Source: Oscillospiraceae bacterium
Lineage (GTDB): Bacteria > Bacillota > Clostridia > Oscillospirales > Ruminococcaceae
Direction: 5' to 3'
Length of the DNA stretch: 51,433 bases
NCBI GenBank assembly: GCA_029062865.1
Contig: JAIDPG010000234.1
Location: forward strand, 1-51,433
Shown: positions 41,505 to 50,761 of the stretch, piece after piece
How the letters are laid out: every line of letters starts with the position of its first letter
Position numbering within the stretch: the first letter of the stretch is position 1
Translations under genes and position numbers: made by a program
The notes under the pieces: generated by a model
Seen by the model: only the letters and a program-made list of their open reading frames with translations
What the model was told of the DNA's origin: nothing
The model's database searches: none

Positions 41505-42201
41505 CGTCACCCCTCCTCGCTTGCCCCGTGAGCCTGTCGCTGATGATCTTCCCGTCGGAGAGCGTGATTATCCTGTCGCATTGCAGCGCGACGTTTTCAT
41601 CGTGCGTGATAATCAGCATAGTCTGGTTAAGCTCGAGGTTGGATTTCCTCAGCAGCGCGACGATCTCCGCGGAATTTTTGCTGTCGAGATTTCCCGTAGG
41701 CTCGTCCGCGAGGATCACCCCGGGCGAGTTGAACAGCGCTCTGCCTATTGAAACGCGCTGCTGCTGCCCACCCGAAAGCTGCGATGGAAGATGATGTCGG
41801 CGTTCAAGCAGATCAAGCCTGTCGAGCATTGCGGTTATCTGCTGCGGCTTAGGTCTCCTGCCGTCCATTATCATCGGCAGCGTGATGTTTTCCTCTGCGC
41901 TCAGCACGGGGATCAGGTTGTAAAACTGATAGATAAGCCCGACCTGTCTGCGGCGGAAGATCGCGAGGTTGTGGTTATTCTGCGCGTAAACGTCCTGCCC
42001 GTCGAGGAAAACCTTTCCGTCGGTCGGTCTGTCAACTCCGCCGAGAATATGCAGCAGCGTGGATTTCCCCGAGCCCGACGGTCCCATAACCGCCGCCATT
42101 TGTCCCTTCGGCACGGAAAACGAAACGCCGTCCAGCGCCCTCACGGCGTTTTCCCCCTTGCCGTAGGTCTTGCTTAAATTTTCGATTTTCAAAAGCTCCA
42201 T
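41497..42201 (-). CDS. ABC transporter ATPase, LolD/MacB/BceA group
   Basis: 234 residues from ATG 42201 with AAAGGAGGAATT. Walker A GPSGSGKST, Q-loop FYNLIPVLSAEENI, signature LSGGQQQRVSIGRAL, Walker B VILADEPTGNLDS, switch ITHDENVA. The DEPTGNLDS form marks the LolD/MacB/BceA group that pairs with FtsX-type permeases. Driven by a promoter with PhoB-like repeats. Confidence 0.93.
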   Translation of the reverse strand: MELLKIENLSKTYGKGENAVRALDGVSFSVPKGQMAAVMGPSGSGKSTLLHILGGVDRPTDGKVFLDGQDVYAQNNHNLAIFRRRQVGLIYQFYNLIPVLSAEENITLPMIMDGRRPKPQQITAMLDRLDLLERRHHLPSQLSGGQQQRVSIGRALFNSPGVILADEPTGNLDSKNSAEIVALLRKSNLELNQTMLIITHDENVALQCDRIITLSDGKIISDRLTGQARRGDDV

Positions 42202-42226
42202 AGTAATTCCTCCTTTTTATGATTTA

Positions 42227-42270
42227 ATTATAACTCGCGAATATTACTATTTCATTACAATTTAATTACA
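42227..42270 (-). promoter_or_regulatory. ABC transporter promoter with three 11-bp PhoB-like repeats
   Basis: Minus strand: (T/A)GTAAT repeated at 42270-42265, 42259-42254 and 42248-42243, exactly 11 bp apart, then TATAAT (42232-42227). No -35 hexamer; the repeats take its place, as in promoters activated by PhoB/BceR-type regulators. The regulator at 37542 is the natural candidate. Confidence 0.75.
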
Positions 42271-42454
42271 GTTCGGTAATTTTTCGGGTAACTCTTAAAA
42301 TCACGGGCAGAACGCTGCGAGGCTCCGGAAAACAATCCCAAATCAAGAAAAAATTAAACTTCCCCGAAAGAATAATCGCCGCGGCGAATGCGGAAAATAT
42401 ACTTGAAACCGATCACTATATGCTTAAATTTATATTTTGAAAGGAATGATAACA

Positions 42455-42676
42455 ATGGTTACGGTTATGGACAAGATAGCTCTTTGCCTGCTGGTTATCG
42501 GCGGGCTGAACTGGGGGCTGGTCGGCATTTTCGACTTTGACCTTATCGCGTGGGCGTTCGGCAGCGGGGCGGTTATAAGCCGCATCCTCTATATTCTGGT
42601 CGCGGTGGCGGCGCTTTGGTGCATTTCGCTGCTTTTCCGCAGAACCGAATCTATGAGCGCAGAAGCCTCCCATTGA
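42455..42676 (+). CDS. DUF378 small membrane protein
   Basis: 73 residues from ATG 42455 with AAAGGAATGAT; a TTG six codons upstream overlaps the site and is rejected. Two membrane segments; the motif LLVIGGLNWGLVGIFDFDL is the DUF378 signature. Function unknown; widespread in Firmicutes. Monocistronic. Confidence 0.85.
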   Translation: MVTVMDKIALCLLVIGGLNWGLVGIFDFDLIAWAFGSGAVISRILYILVAVAALWCISLLFRRTESMSAEASH

Positions 42677-42702
42677 CAAGCGCAAACAAGCAAATCCAAA
42701 AA

Positions 42703-42735
42703 GATCCCTCGCCGTCAGGCGGGGGATCGTCTTTG
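42703..42735 (+). terminator. terminator after the DUF378 gene
   Basis: GATCC-CTCGCC (42703-42713) pairs with GGCGGGGGATC (42718-42728); the T tract is weak (GTCTTT). Confidence 0.6.
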
Positions 42736-42768
42736 CGGAGAATTTTGGCGCAAATTCCGTTTTTTCCC

Positions 42769-42797
42769 TTGACAAACCCGATTTTTTATGCTATAAT
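42769..42797 (+). promoter_or_regulatory. tRNA promoter
   Basis: TTGACA (42769-42774), 17 bp, TATAAT (42792-42797) with TGC before it, 27 bp ahead of the tRNA. Confidence 0.85.
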
Positions 42798-42823
42798 ATT
42801 TAAGTCGAACTCAAAACCCACAA

Positions 42824-42910
42824 GCTGCTGTGGCGAAATCGGCAGACGCAAGGGACTTAAAATCCCTCGGTAGTGATACCATACCGGTTCAAGTCCGGTC
42901 AGCAGCACCA
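42824..42910 (+). tRNA. tRNA-Leu (UAA)
   Basis: 87 nt with encoded CCA. Acceptor arms GCTGCTG (42824-42830) and CAGCAGC; D-loop GGCAGAC; anticodon stem AGGGA/TCCCT around CTTAAAA, anticodon UAA; long class-II variable arm (CGGTAGTGATACCATA); T-loop GGTTCAAGTCC. First intact feature left of the AT-rich island, so it is a possible integration target. Confidence 0.95.
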
Positions 42911-42918
42911 TATCGAAC

Positions 42919-42957
42919 AAAGGAGAACCACCTAGATGGCTCTCCTTTATTTGTTTT
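42919..42957 (+). terminator. tRNA terminator
   Basis: AAAGGAGA (42919-42926) pairs with TCTCCTTT (42941-42948), followed by ATTTGTTTTTT. Confidence 0.85.
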
Positions 42958-43710
42958 TTATCCCGAAAAAACCGTGTTTGGTGTGGTCGTTCCAAGAGTA
43001 TAGCGTAATCCAAACCGGATAAATACAAACAATCACGAGGATGTGAATTTGTTGGTATTTTATCCCAGTAACCCTGTATTTGGATTGGTGGTTTACCTTT
43101 AAAAATCGTCTGCGTCGTGATGAAGCTGCGGGCGATTTTTTGGTTTTGTGGCAAATTTCAATGTCTATGAAGATCAAGGCGAGTCCGAGGAACATGGAAA
43201 GTCAATGGGAATGTAAGGCAAGCCATCATGTCGAAATCAGAATTGATAAATTCGGATTTCGACAAAATTGGAAATTTTCAGGGGATTTTGTTATAGTTAT
43301 AATTAACAAAGTTTTAAATAAATAATTGACAAAAGGCACAAAAATCGTGCATTTCACGCAAAATATCGACATCTTGCGCAAGGAAATGAGTGATGGGCAA
43401 TTTCCAGAAATAAAAGTGGTTGATTTTCTAGTTTGTATATGGTATGCTTATTTTAGGAACAAAGATCGTGCGTTGACGCGTCATATCCGGATATAAACAT
43501 TTTGAATAAAATCGTGGCCATATACTTTATGCCAGCCGTCTGCGAGCCAAGGAATTGTAAAAAGTCCATGGTGTTCAAGCTTATTTAACACATCTCGGCG
43601 CGGTGTTGTTCACCCGCCGAAAAATTGAACAGCTTCTCTCGCTGCGCTCGCTCAGCTGTTCAATTTTTTCCTTTTCTTCGAGCCGAGCGTAAATTTTAGG
43701 AAAGGATGAT
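42958..43710. other. gene-free boundary region of the AT-rich island
   Basis: No supported gene. AAAAATCG/CGATTTTT (43101-43140) is a hairpin. TTGATT (43420-43425), 17 bp, TATGCT (43443-43448) is the best promoter for the large island gene and leaves a 260-nt leader. An intrinsic-terminator hairpin lies inside that leader at 43621-43667 (AAAATTGAACAGC/GCTGTTCAATTTT). Base composition turns AT-rich through this stretch. Short frames overlapping the tRNA on the minus strand are spurious. Confidence 0.5.
43621..43670 (+). terminator. hairpin terminator in the leader of the large island gene
   Basis: Perfect 13-bp arms (43621-43633, 43655-43667) and a T tract, 40 nt before the gene start. Either it ends a transcript from the left or it controls read-through into the island gene. 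Confidence 0.65.
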
Positions 43711-46700
43711 ATGGTCTTAACTATATCATACAAGAAAATTATGAAAAAAAATAGTGTAAAAAATGAAAAGGGATATTGTACGGTTTATACAAATTTTATG
43801 CAGAATTATAGGCTTTCCCAATCTATTGAAATGGGAGAACAGCTTCAGAGCATTAGGAATAAGCATAACCTGGATGACTTTTTTTGTATGAGAACAGACA
43901 GATATGTGGAAAGTTTTTGTCATAACAAAGAAAGCAGTACAGGATACGATTCTGCTGCTCTTGATATTCATGGATCATATATTTCTTCAGTTATCTGTGA
44001 TAATGGTGATATAATTGTTTTTGCGGTTCAAGGGGAAGAATTGCATTTTTCCATCAAACGAAATGATATTTTTGAGAATTCCAAAAAGATAAATATGGAT
44101 ATGCCGTATTCGGCTATAAAAATATGCGGTATTTCCGTCAGAAAAATAGGGAAAGAAATTTGGATAGCAGTTATTATGCAGGCAGGGTTAAGCGAGTCCG
44201 AAAGTGATCTGCATGTTTTGTGCGGAATGTGGCAAAATGAAAATACTATTTTAAAATCATCCGGTATAACCGTATCATCTTCAAAATGCATGTGGCTTTT
44301 GTCAGATGAAAGCGATCCTGTAATTGTTTTTTGTGGAAGTCGATTAATTGGTATACACGCATTATCCGGGAAAACCGAAAGCTATCCTTCTATTCCTGTA
44401 AAAGGAAACTGTGTGGATATTTATTCTTCATTCGAACCAACAGCAAAAGCGGATATTATTTCTGTCGTAATTGACGAGGATTTATATGTTCTTAATACCG
44501 TGTCAAGTAAATGGACACTGTGCGCGCATAGCGCAAATTTTACAAAGTCAAGACTTCATTATGAAGAAATCATAGGTATGCACATTATTGCCCTTGACTC
44601 CGGCTTAAATGTATATCACGGTTTTTTTAGTACTATTGATGATACTTTTACTGATTTATCTCCGATTATCAGTGAAATTTCGGATTTTTGCATTTCTGAC
44701 TGCAATGGCGAAATGCTGTCTGTACTGTGTGCTGACAGTAAAAATAAAAAAGTAAATCAAATGATTTTAGAAGATTCATCAAGCAACTGGAATATACAGG
44801 AAATAGGATTAAAAACCGAAAATGATATATATGAATATAAATCGTATATGACAGAAATAACAGCTTATGATTCCTGCGGATTAATATATCCCAAGGCTGA
44901 AATTTCTATATGGAGCAATGAGGATACCAGAATTGAAATTAACGGCGAGAGCGTTATGATAGGACCTAACAACAAGTTTTCATGTTTTACAAATGAAAAC
45001 GGTATGGCATACATTGCTCAGGAAATATGTATGTTAAGTGTTCCTGAAATTTATGTTTCTTTTTCCAACAATCCTAAAAACGGCGAGAGTGTTTTTGAAA
45101 GTGAATCGGTTTTAGCGATTTCTCAATATTCTCCAGTGCAGAATATTCTAAAAAACATTGACGGCGACGGACTGCTCAACGCCAAGAAAAATGATGGCAT
45201 CTGGCTTCTTCCGGATGAATACAGAGATAAAGAAACAGCGCAAAGCGTTGCGGAAGCGCTAAAGGAATGTGTTGCTTTGATCCCCTCATCCGATAAGAAT
45301 AATATGCTTGCCGGAGAAGCAAAATGGATAGGTCGCGACCGTATAGGCACTCATGAAAAAATAATACCTACAAACGTTCTCCGTGATTCGGGAGGATGGT
45401 GCCTTAAAAAAGAAGGTAATAGGGTAACCTATACTTTAAAATCACAGGAAGAAATAGATTTATTGCTACTGAAAGCGGAAAATAACGACACTATTGTCGG
45501 AAAAGGTTTCTTCAAAAGAATTGGCGATTTTTTAAGGGCCGTTGCGAAGAAAATAGTCGAGGTAGTTGAAGTAGTGGTAACTGTTGTAAAGGATACTGTA
45601 AAAACAGTTATTACATATGTTAAGGATAAAGTTGAACATCTGTTTACTCAAATCGTGGACACAGCACAGCAGGTATGGGATGTTGTTGAAAGCGTATTTA
45701 ATGAAGTAAAGATTTTTTTCTCCGATGTTTTCCAGTGGATCGGATATATTTTCAATTGGAATGACATTTTAAGAACAAAAAGAATGATCGATTATTGCGT
45801 AGATCAAATTTTTGACTGCGCTGACAGTACACTTGAATACGCTGAATCAAAAGCCAACGGCTGCTTTGATTATCTGAAGTCTAAAATATCTGAAACTTCA
45901 GATAAATTCGTTTCGAAGCTTGATCCTAAGCTTTCATTGGGAGAAATGCTTTCGGGAAACGGTTTCACTAAAAACGATGCTGCGATAGAATATAATGTAT
46001 CAAATAACTTCCTTTACAATCAGTATATTTACAGAGATGTTCCGTCTGTCTCGTCATCTGAGAACTTATTAGCGGCAGAACCGTATGATTCATTTAAAGC
46101 AGAAAAAGACGACTTCTTGAAAATACTAAGCGATTTTGCATCTGAGACCGAGCAAAATGAGGCTTTTAAGGAAGCTTTTGATTATTTTGGCAGCGTATTC
46201 AACGGCAGAGATAACATGTTCAACAATATGCTTTGTGGACTCATAAAGCTTTTTGAAGGATTGGCTGTTACTGTTGTTTCAGCCGCAAAAGCCGTTGTAA
46301 AAGCAACTTTTGAATTGTGCCGCAAGGTAGTTAAGACTATTTATAAGTTGTTGACAAAGGAAATTAAGCTTCCGTTTCTTTCAACGCTCTTTACTAAAAT
46401 AACCAAGGGAGATAAGCTTACGGTTTCCGGAGTTTTCAGTTTGATCATTGCTCTCCCGGTTACTATTGTACATAAAATAATAAACAAAAAGGCTCCCATT
46501 GCAAATGAAGAAGAGTTTAATGAATTTAAAAAATATATAAATTCAGATTCTTACAAATCAGCAATATGCGGGAAACAGGACCGGAATACCGCCCTCACAG
46601 AAACAAAGGTATCTTCTGTCATTGCGCCTGTATGGGTGAAATCTGTTTTGCAGGTAGTTAACGGAATTTCAAGCTTTATTTACTACATGGCTTCTTCATA

Positions 46701-47238
46701 TGTTGACGCTGCGTCTATTGTTACGGAAGCTATTATTCCGTTTTCACTTAATCTGGGGTGCTTTGCATGTGAAACTATATGGGCTTTAACAAGTGCGGTA
46801 TGCTGGTTCACCGATCCAAGTGTGGCTGAGTGGATTAATTATGGATTTGTCTGCGGCGGTGTTATTTTGGATTTGGTATTTCTGATAATTGAACGAACAA
46901 TGCCCGAAAATTCTTCATTAGAATATCCAAAGGTAATAACATTAATTTATGGAGTTCTTTTTGAAGCAGCTGCAATTTGTGCTCTGTGTATGCCATCACA
47001 ACCCCCGGGTGTAAGCGATTACATTCTCAATATAGTTCCACCTTTGATGTGCTGTTTGAAAATAGGACTTTTAAAGAGTTTAATAGGTTTAACTTATAGT
47101 GTATCGGCAGTGATACCTGTAATTGGCGGTCAGCTTACAAGCTTTGCTATAACCGGAACCTATTTTTCCTGCGCCAATGATATTGATGCCATCGGTAACA
47201 CATTATTTGATGATACATTGTCATATAATCCGGTATAA
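43711..47238 (+). CDS. 1175-residue multidomain protein, probably membrane-inserting
   Basis: ATG 43711 follows AGGAAAGGATGAT. Not recognised by name. Residues 30-380 are beta-rich with repeating hydrophobic strands, like a propeller. Residues 383-460 look like an Ig-like domain (TAYDSCGLIYPKAEISIWS; CFTNENGMAYIAQE). After a linker with NIDGDGLLNAKK, residues 600-710 are amphipathic helices (VAKKIVEVVEVVVTVVKD, VKTVITYVKDKVEHLF). A second helical block is at about 830-900, and residues 973-1150 hold several strong hydrophobic segments (FVCGGVILDLVFLIIE; VITLIYGVLFEAAAICALC). No signal peptide. Composition is much more AT-rich than the flanks, so it was probably acquired. From memory, large proteins of this layout occur in odd bacteria and fungi; unverified. 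A toxin or pore-former is possible. Confidence 0.75.
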   Translation: MVLTISYKKIMKKNSVKNEKGYCTVYTNFMQNYRLSQSIEMGEQLQSIRNKHNLDDFFCMRTDRYVESFCHNKESSTGYDSAALDIHGSYISSVICDNGDIIVFAVQGEELHFSIKRNDIFENSKKINMDMPYSAIKICGISVRKIGKEIWIAVIMQAGLSESESDLHVLCGMWQNENTILKSSGITVSSSKCMWLLSDESDPVIVFCGSRLIGIHALSGKTESYPSIPVKGNCVDIYSSFEPTAKADIISVVIDEDLYVLNTVSSKWTLCAHSANFTKSRLHYEEIIGMHIIALDSGLNVYHGFFSTIDDTFTDLSPIISEISDFCISDCNGEMLSVLCADSKNKKVNQMILEDSSSNWNIQEIGLKTENDIYEYKSYMTEITAYDSCGLIYPKAEISIWSNEDTRIEINGESVMIGPNNKFSCFTNENGMAYIAQEICMLSVPEIYVSFSNNPKNGESVFESESVLAISQYSPVQNILKNIDGDGLLNAKKNDGIWLLPDEYRDKETAQSVAEALKECVALIPSSDKNNMLAGEAKWIGRDRIGTHEKIIPTNVLRDSGGWCLKKEGNRVTYTLKSQEEIDLLLLKAENNDTIVGKGFFKRIGDFLRAVAKKIVEVVEVVVTVVKDTVKTVITYVKDKVEHLFTQIVDTAQQVWDVVESVFNEVKIFFSDVFQWIGYIFNWNDILRTKRMIDYCVDQIFDCADSTLEYAESKANGCFDYLKSKISETSDKFVSKLDPKLSLGEMLSGNGFTKNDAAIEYNVSNNFLYNQYIYRDVPSVSSSENLLAAEPYDSFKAEKDDFLKILSDFASETEQNEAFKEAFDYFGSVFNGRDNMFNNMLCGLIKLFEGLAVTVVSAAKAVVKATFELCRKVVKTIYKLLTKEIKLPFLSTLFTKITKGDKLTVSGVFSLIIALPVTIVHKIINKKAPIANEEEFNEFKKYINSDSYKSAICGKQDRNTALTETKVSSVIAPVWVKSVLQVVNGISSFIYYMASSYVDAASIVTEAIIPFSLNLGCFACETIWALTSAVCWFTDPSVAEWINYGFVCGGVILDLVFLIIERTMPENSSLEYPKVITLIYGVLFEAAAICALCMPSQPPGVSDYILNIVPPLMCCLKIGLLKSLIGLTYSVSAVIPVIGGQLTSFAITGTYFSCANDIDAIGNTLFDDTLSYNPV

Positions 47239-47265
47239 CAAAAACACCGCCGAAAAAGGAAAAAG

Positions 47266-47562
47266 TTAATCGGTTGGTAAATACGACAAATTTTCAAGCA
47301 AGAAAGATCGATTCAAAGCTTTCGTGACACGGGCGTAATTTGCCGGTTTAAATGCGTCCTTTTTATCGGTCTTGACTTTTCTTACACGGTTTGTACCATA
47401 GTCGTCAATCTGCAAAGGATTGATGACTGCGGAAACAAATATATCTTCGTTGTGGAGTGCGCCGGATATTGGTTCATAATACGACATGTGTACTCCGTAA
47501 CGATCTTGGGTTTGCCGGGCAAGAGCTTCAGTTGCTCTGCGTTTATAAATATCTCTCCTAAA
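47266..47562 (-). pseudogene. IS110-family transposase remnant
   Basis: Two frames of one gene: EQLKLLPGKPKIVTEY, then after a one-base shift near 47488 MSYYEPISGALHNEDIFVSAV and YGTNRVRKVKTDKKDAFK. This is the N-terminal DEDD nuclease region of IS110-type transposases. The C-terminal Tnp20 part is missing and the ends of the IS are not visible. Confidence 0.75.
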
Positions 47563-47821
47563 AGCAGAATTGCAATCGGATAATCCGCACTTTACTCATT
47601 ACCTGTTCTTTCTGCTGAGTAATATGAGCGCGCCATAGGCTAGCTCTGCCTGCAAAATCGAACGCTGTAATGAAAGCATTTTACGGGTGTGGCGTACCCA
47701 AAAAGGAATCGTCAGTCCAATTATTGCTTTCATTATAGCTTAAGCAACAAGTGCGTGTAAATCATGACCGGGTTGTCATGGTTATGCCGACTAAATTATT
47801 ATAGCAGAAAGGAAAATAATA

Positions 47822-48877
47822 ATGTCTAATTTTGAAAAAGCTTTTATGCGCCCGAATCTTACGAATATCGGCACAGTTCCCGCTACAGGAACACTTTCGT
47901 CCTGCCCGGACATCTGGGTAAGCGGAACCTCACCTTTGGCGGATTATCAAACTGTTCTTGCGTCTGAGGAAAAATACGCAACGGAATGTTCGGGCGGAGT
48001 TACCGCCGGAATGTCAAATTATATTTATGTCAGGGCAAAAAACGGAGGGGCTGAAAGTATTACCCGAAATGTATCTCTTTATTATGCACAATCCGATGCC
48101 ATACAATGGCCGAGCCTATGGAAAGATAACCGAATAGGCACGGATATTAGTCCGTCGGGTAAGGGAATGCTCAAAAATATGGCTCCCGGTGAAATCAAGG
48201 TATGCGATAGACCTTTTGTATGGACAAATACGCCTAAGCCGGATAATGGTACGCACTTTTGTCTGATTGCACAGATTAATGACGATGCAAATTCAAATCC
48301 TTTTCCTGAGGTATCATCCTCTCTTGACATGGCGGACCTCGTAGCTAATAATTTGCAGTGGGGATGGAGAAATATTCAGACCTTTGATTGTGGTAGCAAA
48401 ATTGAAAGTTCATACACAATTAATCTTACAGTTCCAGCTGATATATCAGATGATATCTGCGAATTTAGCTGTGAGATTGCTCCAGAAAAGCTTTCAGGAT
48501 TTCAGGTAGGATTTTCATGTAGTCAGCCAGACAGTAAGGGAAATCCCATATTTCTTGATAAAACAAATATAGTTCAGGACAGCGGTCAGATATTAGGTTG
48601 CAGATGCTTTCTTAAACCGGGATATAATGCTCTTGTAACAGTATATCTTTACAATGATAATAAAAAATCTGTTCCAAAAGGAGCAAGTTTTCCATTCGAG
48701 CCATTTTTGGTTACAACCAATCAGATTCTTAAAAAGACAGGACTTCTTCATTTATCAACCCCTGAAACGCAGTTCAGAGAAAGAATGCTTCTTGCTCGTG
48801 ATAATGAATACTCTGTATCGAACTGGGGTATGAGAGCACTTGTAAAAATGGGCAGTTATACCGGTTTATTTGTTTGA
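47822..48877 (+). CDS. 351-residue protein of unknown function
   Basis: ATG 47822 with AGAAAGGA upstream. No signal peptide or membrane segment. The first 170 residues look like a compact domain with aromatic motifs (SCPDIWVSGTSPLADY; NYIYVRAKNGG; VSLYYAQSDAIQWPSLW; DRPFVWTNTPKP; HFCLIAQIND; LQWGWRNIQ). The second part is a beta-sandwich (SYTINLTVPADISDD; GFQVGFSCSQPD; LVTVYLYNDN). I have an impression of similar uncharacterised proteins in Pseudomonas-like bacteria and fungi, which could not be checked. It shares the AT-rich composition of the 1175-residue gene and is probably part of the same acquired island. A strong terminator follows. Confidence 0.75.
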   Translation: MSNFEKAFMRPNLTNIGTVPATGTLSSCPDIWVSGTSPLADYQTVLASEEKYATECSGGVTAGMSNYIYVRAKNGGAESITRNVSLYYAQSDAIQWPSLWKDNRIGTDISPSGKGMLKNMAPGEIKVCDRPFVWTNTPKPDNGTHFCLIAQINDDANSNPFPEVSSSLDMADLVANNLQWGWRNIQTFDCGSKIESSYTINLTVPADISDDICEFSCEIAPEKLSGFQVGFSCSQPDSKGNPIFLDKTNIVQDSGQILGCRCFLKPGYNALVTVYLYNDNKKSVPKGASFPFEPFLVTTNQILKKTGLLHLSTPETQFRERMLLARDNEYSVSNWGMRALVKMGSYTGLFV

Positions 48878-48940
48878 TATAATTTAAATCAAGTACTTAA
48901 AATTTTGTCATTTTTTTTATTGCCACGATACACATTATTT

Positions 48941-48973
48941 AAAAAACCTCACAGCAAAGCTGTGAGGTTTTTT
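48941..48973. terminator. bidirectional terminator at the island edge
   Basis: AAAAAACCTCACAGC and GCTGTGAGGTTTTTT pair perfectly around AAA (48941-48973). Serves the 351-residue gene. Confidence 0.9.
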
Positions 48974-49079
48974 AAAGTGGCAAAAGGATTCTCAATGCAA
49001 AGATGCGATAGGAACCATCCAATCGGCAGTTTAAATTCCGCACACATTGCCGCACTTGCTCTTGTCAAGAGAATCGTTA

Positions 49080-49496
49080 GTTTAAAACTCATTAAAAAAA
49101 TGCGTACCGGAGTAAAACTGTTGCTTTCAAGATTGCTGTCCACTCGTCATTTACGACGATAAAGTGAATGTCATATTTCTCAAGCATCACTTCGGTATAG
49201 TAACCGACTTTCAGATAATCACGTCCGAAACGCGACATATCTTTTACAATCACCGTGCCGACTTTTCCTGCTTCAACATCGGATATCATATTTTGAAATC
49301 CTTCGCGATCAAAGGTGGTGCCGCTGATCCCGTCGTCAACATAAAATTGACAATTTGTATAACCATTTTTCTCGGCATACTCCGAAAGAGTTTGCTTCTG
49401 ATTTTTAATGCTGTTGGAGTCGCCCTACAACATATCATCGTGGCTAAAACGGCATTAGAGAGCCGTGATCTTATTTTCATTTGACTGTCTTTTCAC
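49080..49496 (-). pseudogene. large serine recombinase, N-terminal remnant
   Basis: GTG 49496 opens KRQSNENKITAL, stop, CRFSHDDML, stop, GDSNSIKNQKQTLSEY. The TAA and TAG stand where Tyr and Gln are expected. The frame then gives VDDGISGTTFDREGF and VKDMSRFGRDYLKVGYYTE, the catalytic domain of TnpX-type serine recombinases. A one-base loss near 49145 shifts to VDSNLESNSFTPV; the rest of the ~500-residue protein is gone. Last gene of the dead mobile element. Confidence 0.85.
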
Positions 49497-49502
49497 TGTA
49501 AC

Positions 49503-49742
49503 CTAACTTTCCGACAGTCGGAACACTATAATAATTATACCATAAGCGTTCCGATTTGTATTAAGCCGCGAAATTTTTTCGCTTTCTTCAACTTCGTTCA
49601 GCGCTAAACGCTCGACAATATGTTCAAGGTCTTTGGATGAATTATCTGCGAAAATTGATTTAACGATATAGGTCGTCTTTCCGAAATTGTATTCAGACGG
49701 CGTACTGCTTGCCGTTGCTACGGCGGTCGTTGACTGTACATT
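49503..49742 (-). pseudogene. TnpW-like small transposon protein, without a start
   Basis: Open frame VQSTTAVATASSTPSEYNF then GKTTYIVKSIFADNSSKDLE, ending at TAG 49503-49505, seven bases before the recombinase start. The SEYxxGKTTYIVxSxF pattern is that of the small TnpW protein that lies between relaxase and recombinase in clostridial mobilizable elements. No start codon in frame, so at least one indel occurred. Confidence 0.6.
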
Positions 49743-50742
49743 TCAGCTGAAACTTGTTTCTGCGAACATTCTTCTCCTTTCCGTCGATTTTTCAACTGTT
49801 TATCTTCGTGGACGTGTCTGCGGCTCGTCCTTTTCCTTTGTTGTTCGATTAACTTGCTAATATAATCGCCTTGCGAGATTTCTTTGTATGTAGTTGTGAT
49901 ATCGGAGTACTCTTTTAAAAGCGAAGCGCACTTATTATGTGCTTCGATCGGTGCAGATTTTTTCTCGACATCAGCGATAACCACCTTGAGGTAGTCTAAG
50001 TCCGAACGGCTCTCATTTTTTTCTGGGCGAGGGTTTCCCTGTGCATTCCACACAAAGCTGTTCCTCTGCCGTGAGCGAGGGCTTGTCCATAGGCGTGAAA
50101 TATTCCTCCGGCTGTGTCGCAAGACTCTTTAATAAATTGCACTTTGTTTTCATACTGTTTACCTCCTGTCTGGATTTCTCTAATTCAAATTTAATTTGTT
50201 CTATTTTACCGTCAACCTCTCCAATACTCTGTAAGCGGTCACGATCTATCACGGTAAGCAAAATTCCAAGTTGTTCAAGTGACGGATGGGAAGCGTTGAC
50301 CTCTTGAATATTGTTGATAGTTTCCGAATACTTGTCACGGAGTGCCGACCTTTCACACGGATTGTTTAATCCTGCTTCGACATCACGCCACAAAATTCTT
50401 GAAGCAAGTTGCTCGACCGTGTAGTCTCACCAAGAGTTTTCAAGCGCACTGCTCGCTGCTGATCGGGAGCTTTGATCGAAATATATTTTCCGCGCCGTAT
50501 TGTGTAGCCGAGCATTTCCAACTCGGCAAGCAGCTCGTCAACATTCTTGACCTTGAGTATCAGTCCGTCAATCTCAAGACGTTTTTTTGTTTCCAGGAGG
50601 TGCCGCGTTGCTTATGCTCCCATTCATTATAATCAATGCCCCGACCTGCCCTGCGTTCCGTATCAATCGGTTTAATTCCAAACGCACGACATACTCTGTC
50701 GGAGTGTTTCGCGGATTTGTTTAAGGGTAGCCTGATTGTCAT
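49718..50742 (-). pseudogene. relaxase (MobA/VirD2 group), C-terminal remnant in several frames
   Basis: Reading leftward across frames: RAGRGIDYNEWEHKQRGTSW, then RGKYISIKAPDQQRAVRLKT, then WRDVEAGLNNPCERSALRDK and the coiled coil GKIEQIKFELEKSRQEV, then RSDLDYLKVVIADVEKK ... YKEISQGDYISKLIEQQRKR. This order is the C-terminal half of relaxases from clostridial integrative elements. At least four frame changes; the catalytic N-terminus is missing. Confidence 0.8.
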
Positions 50743-50761
50743 TAAACTTCTGATCGTCGAT

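Noticed and set aside
42786..43154. 122-codon minus-strand frame over the tRNA
   Set aside because: The LTGLEPVWYHYRG-type sequence is the well-known false translation of a tRNA-Leu gene.
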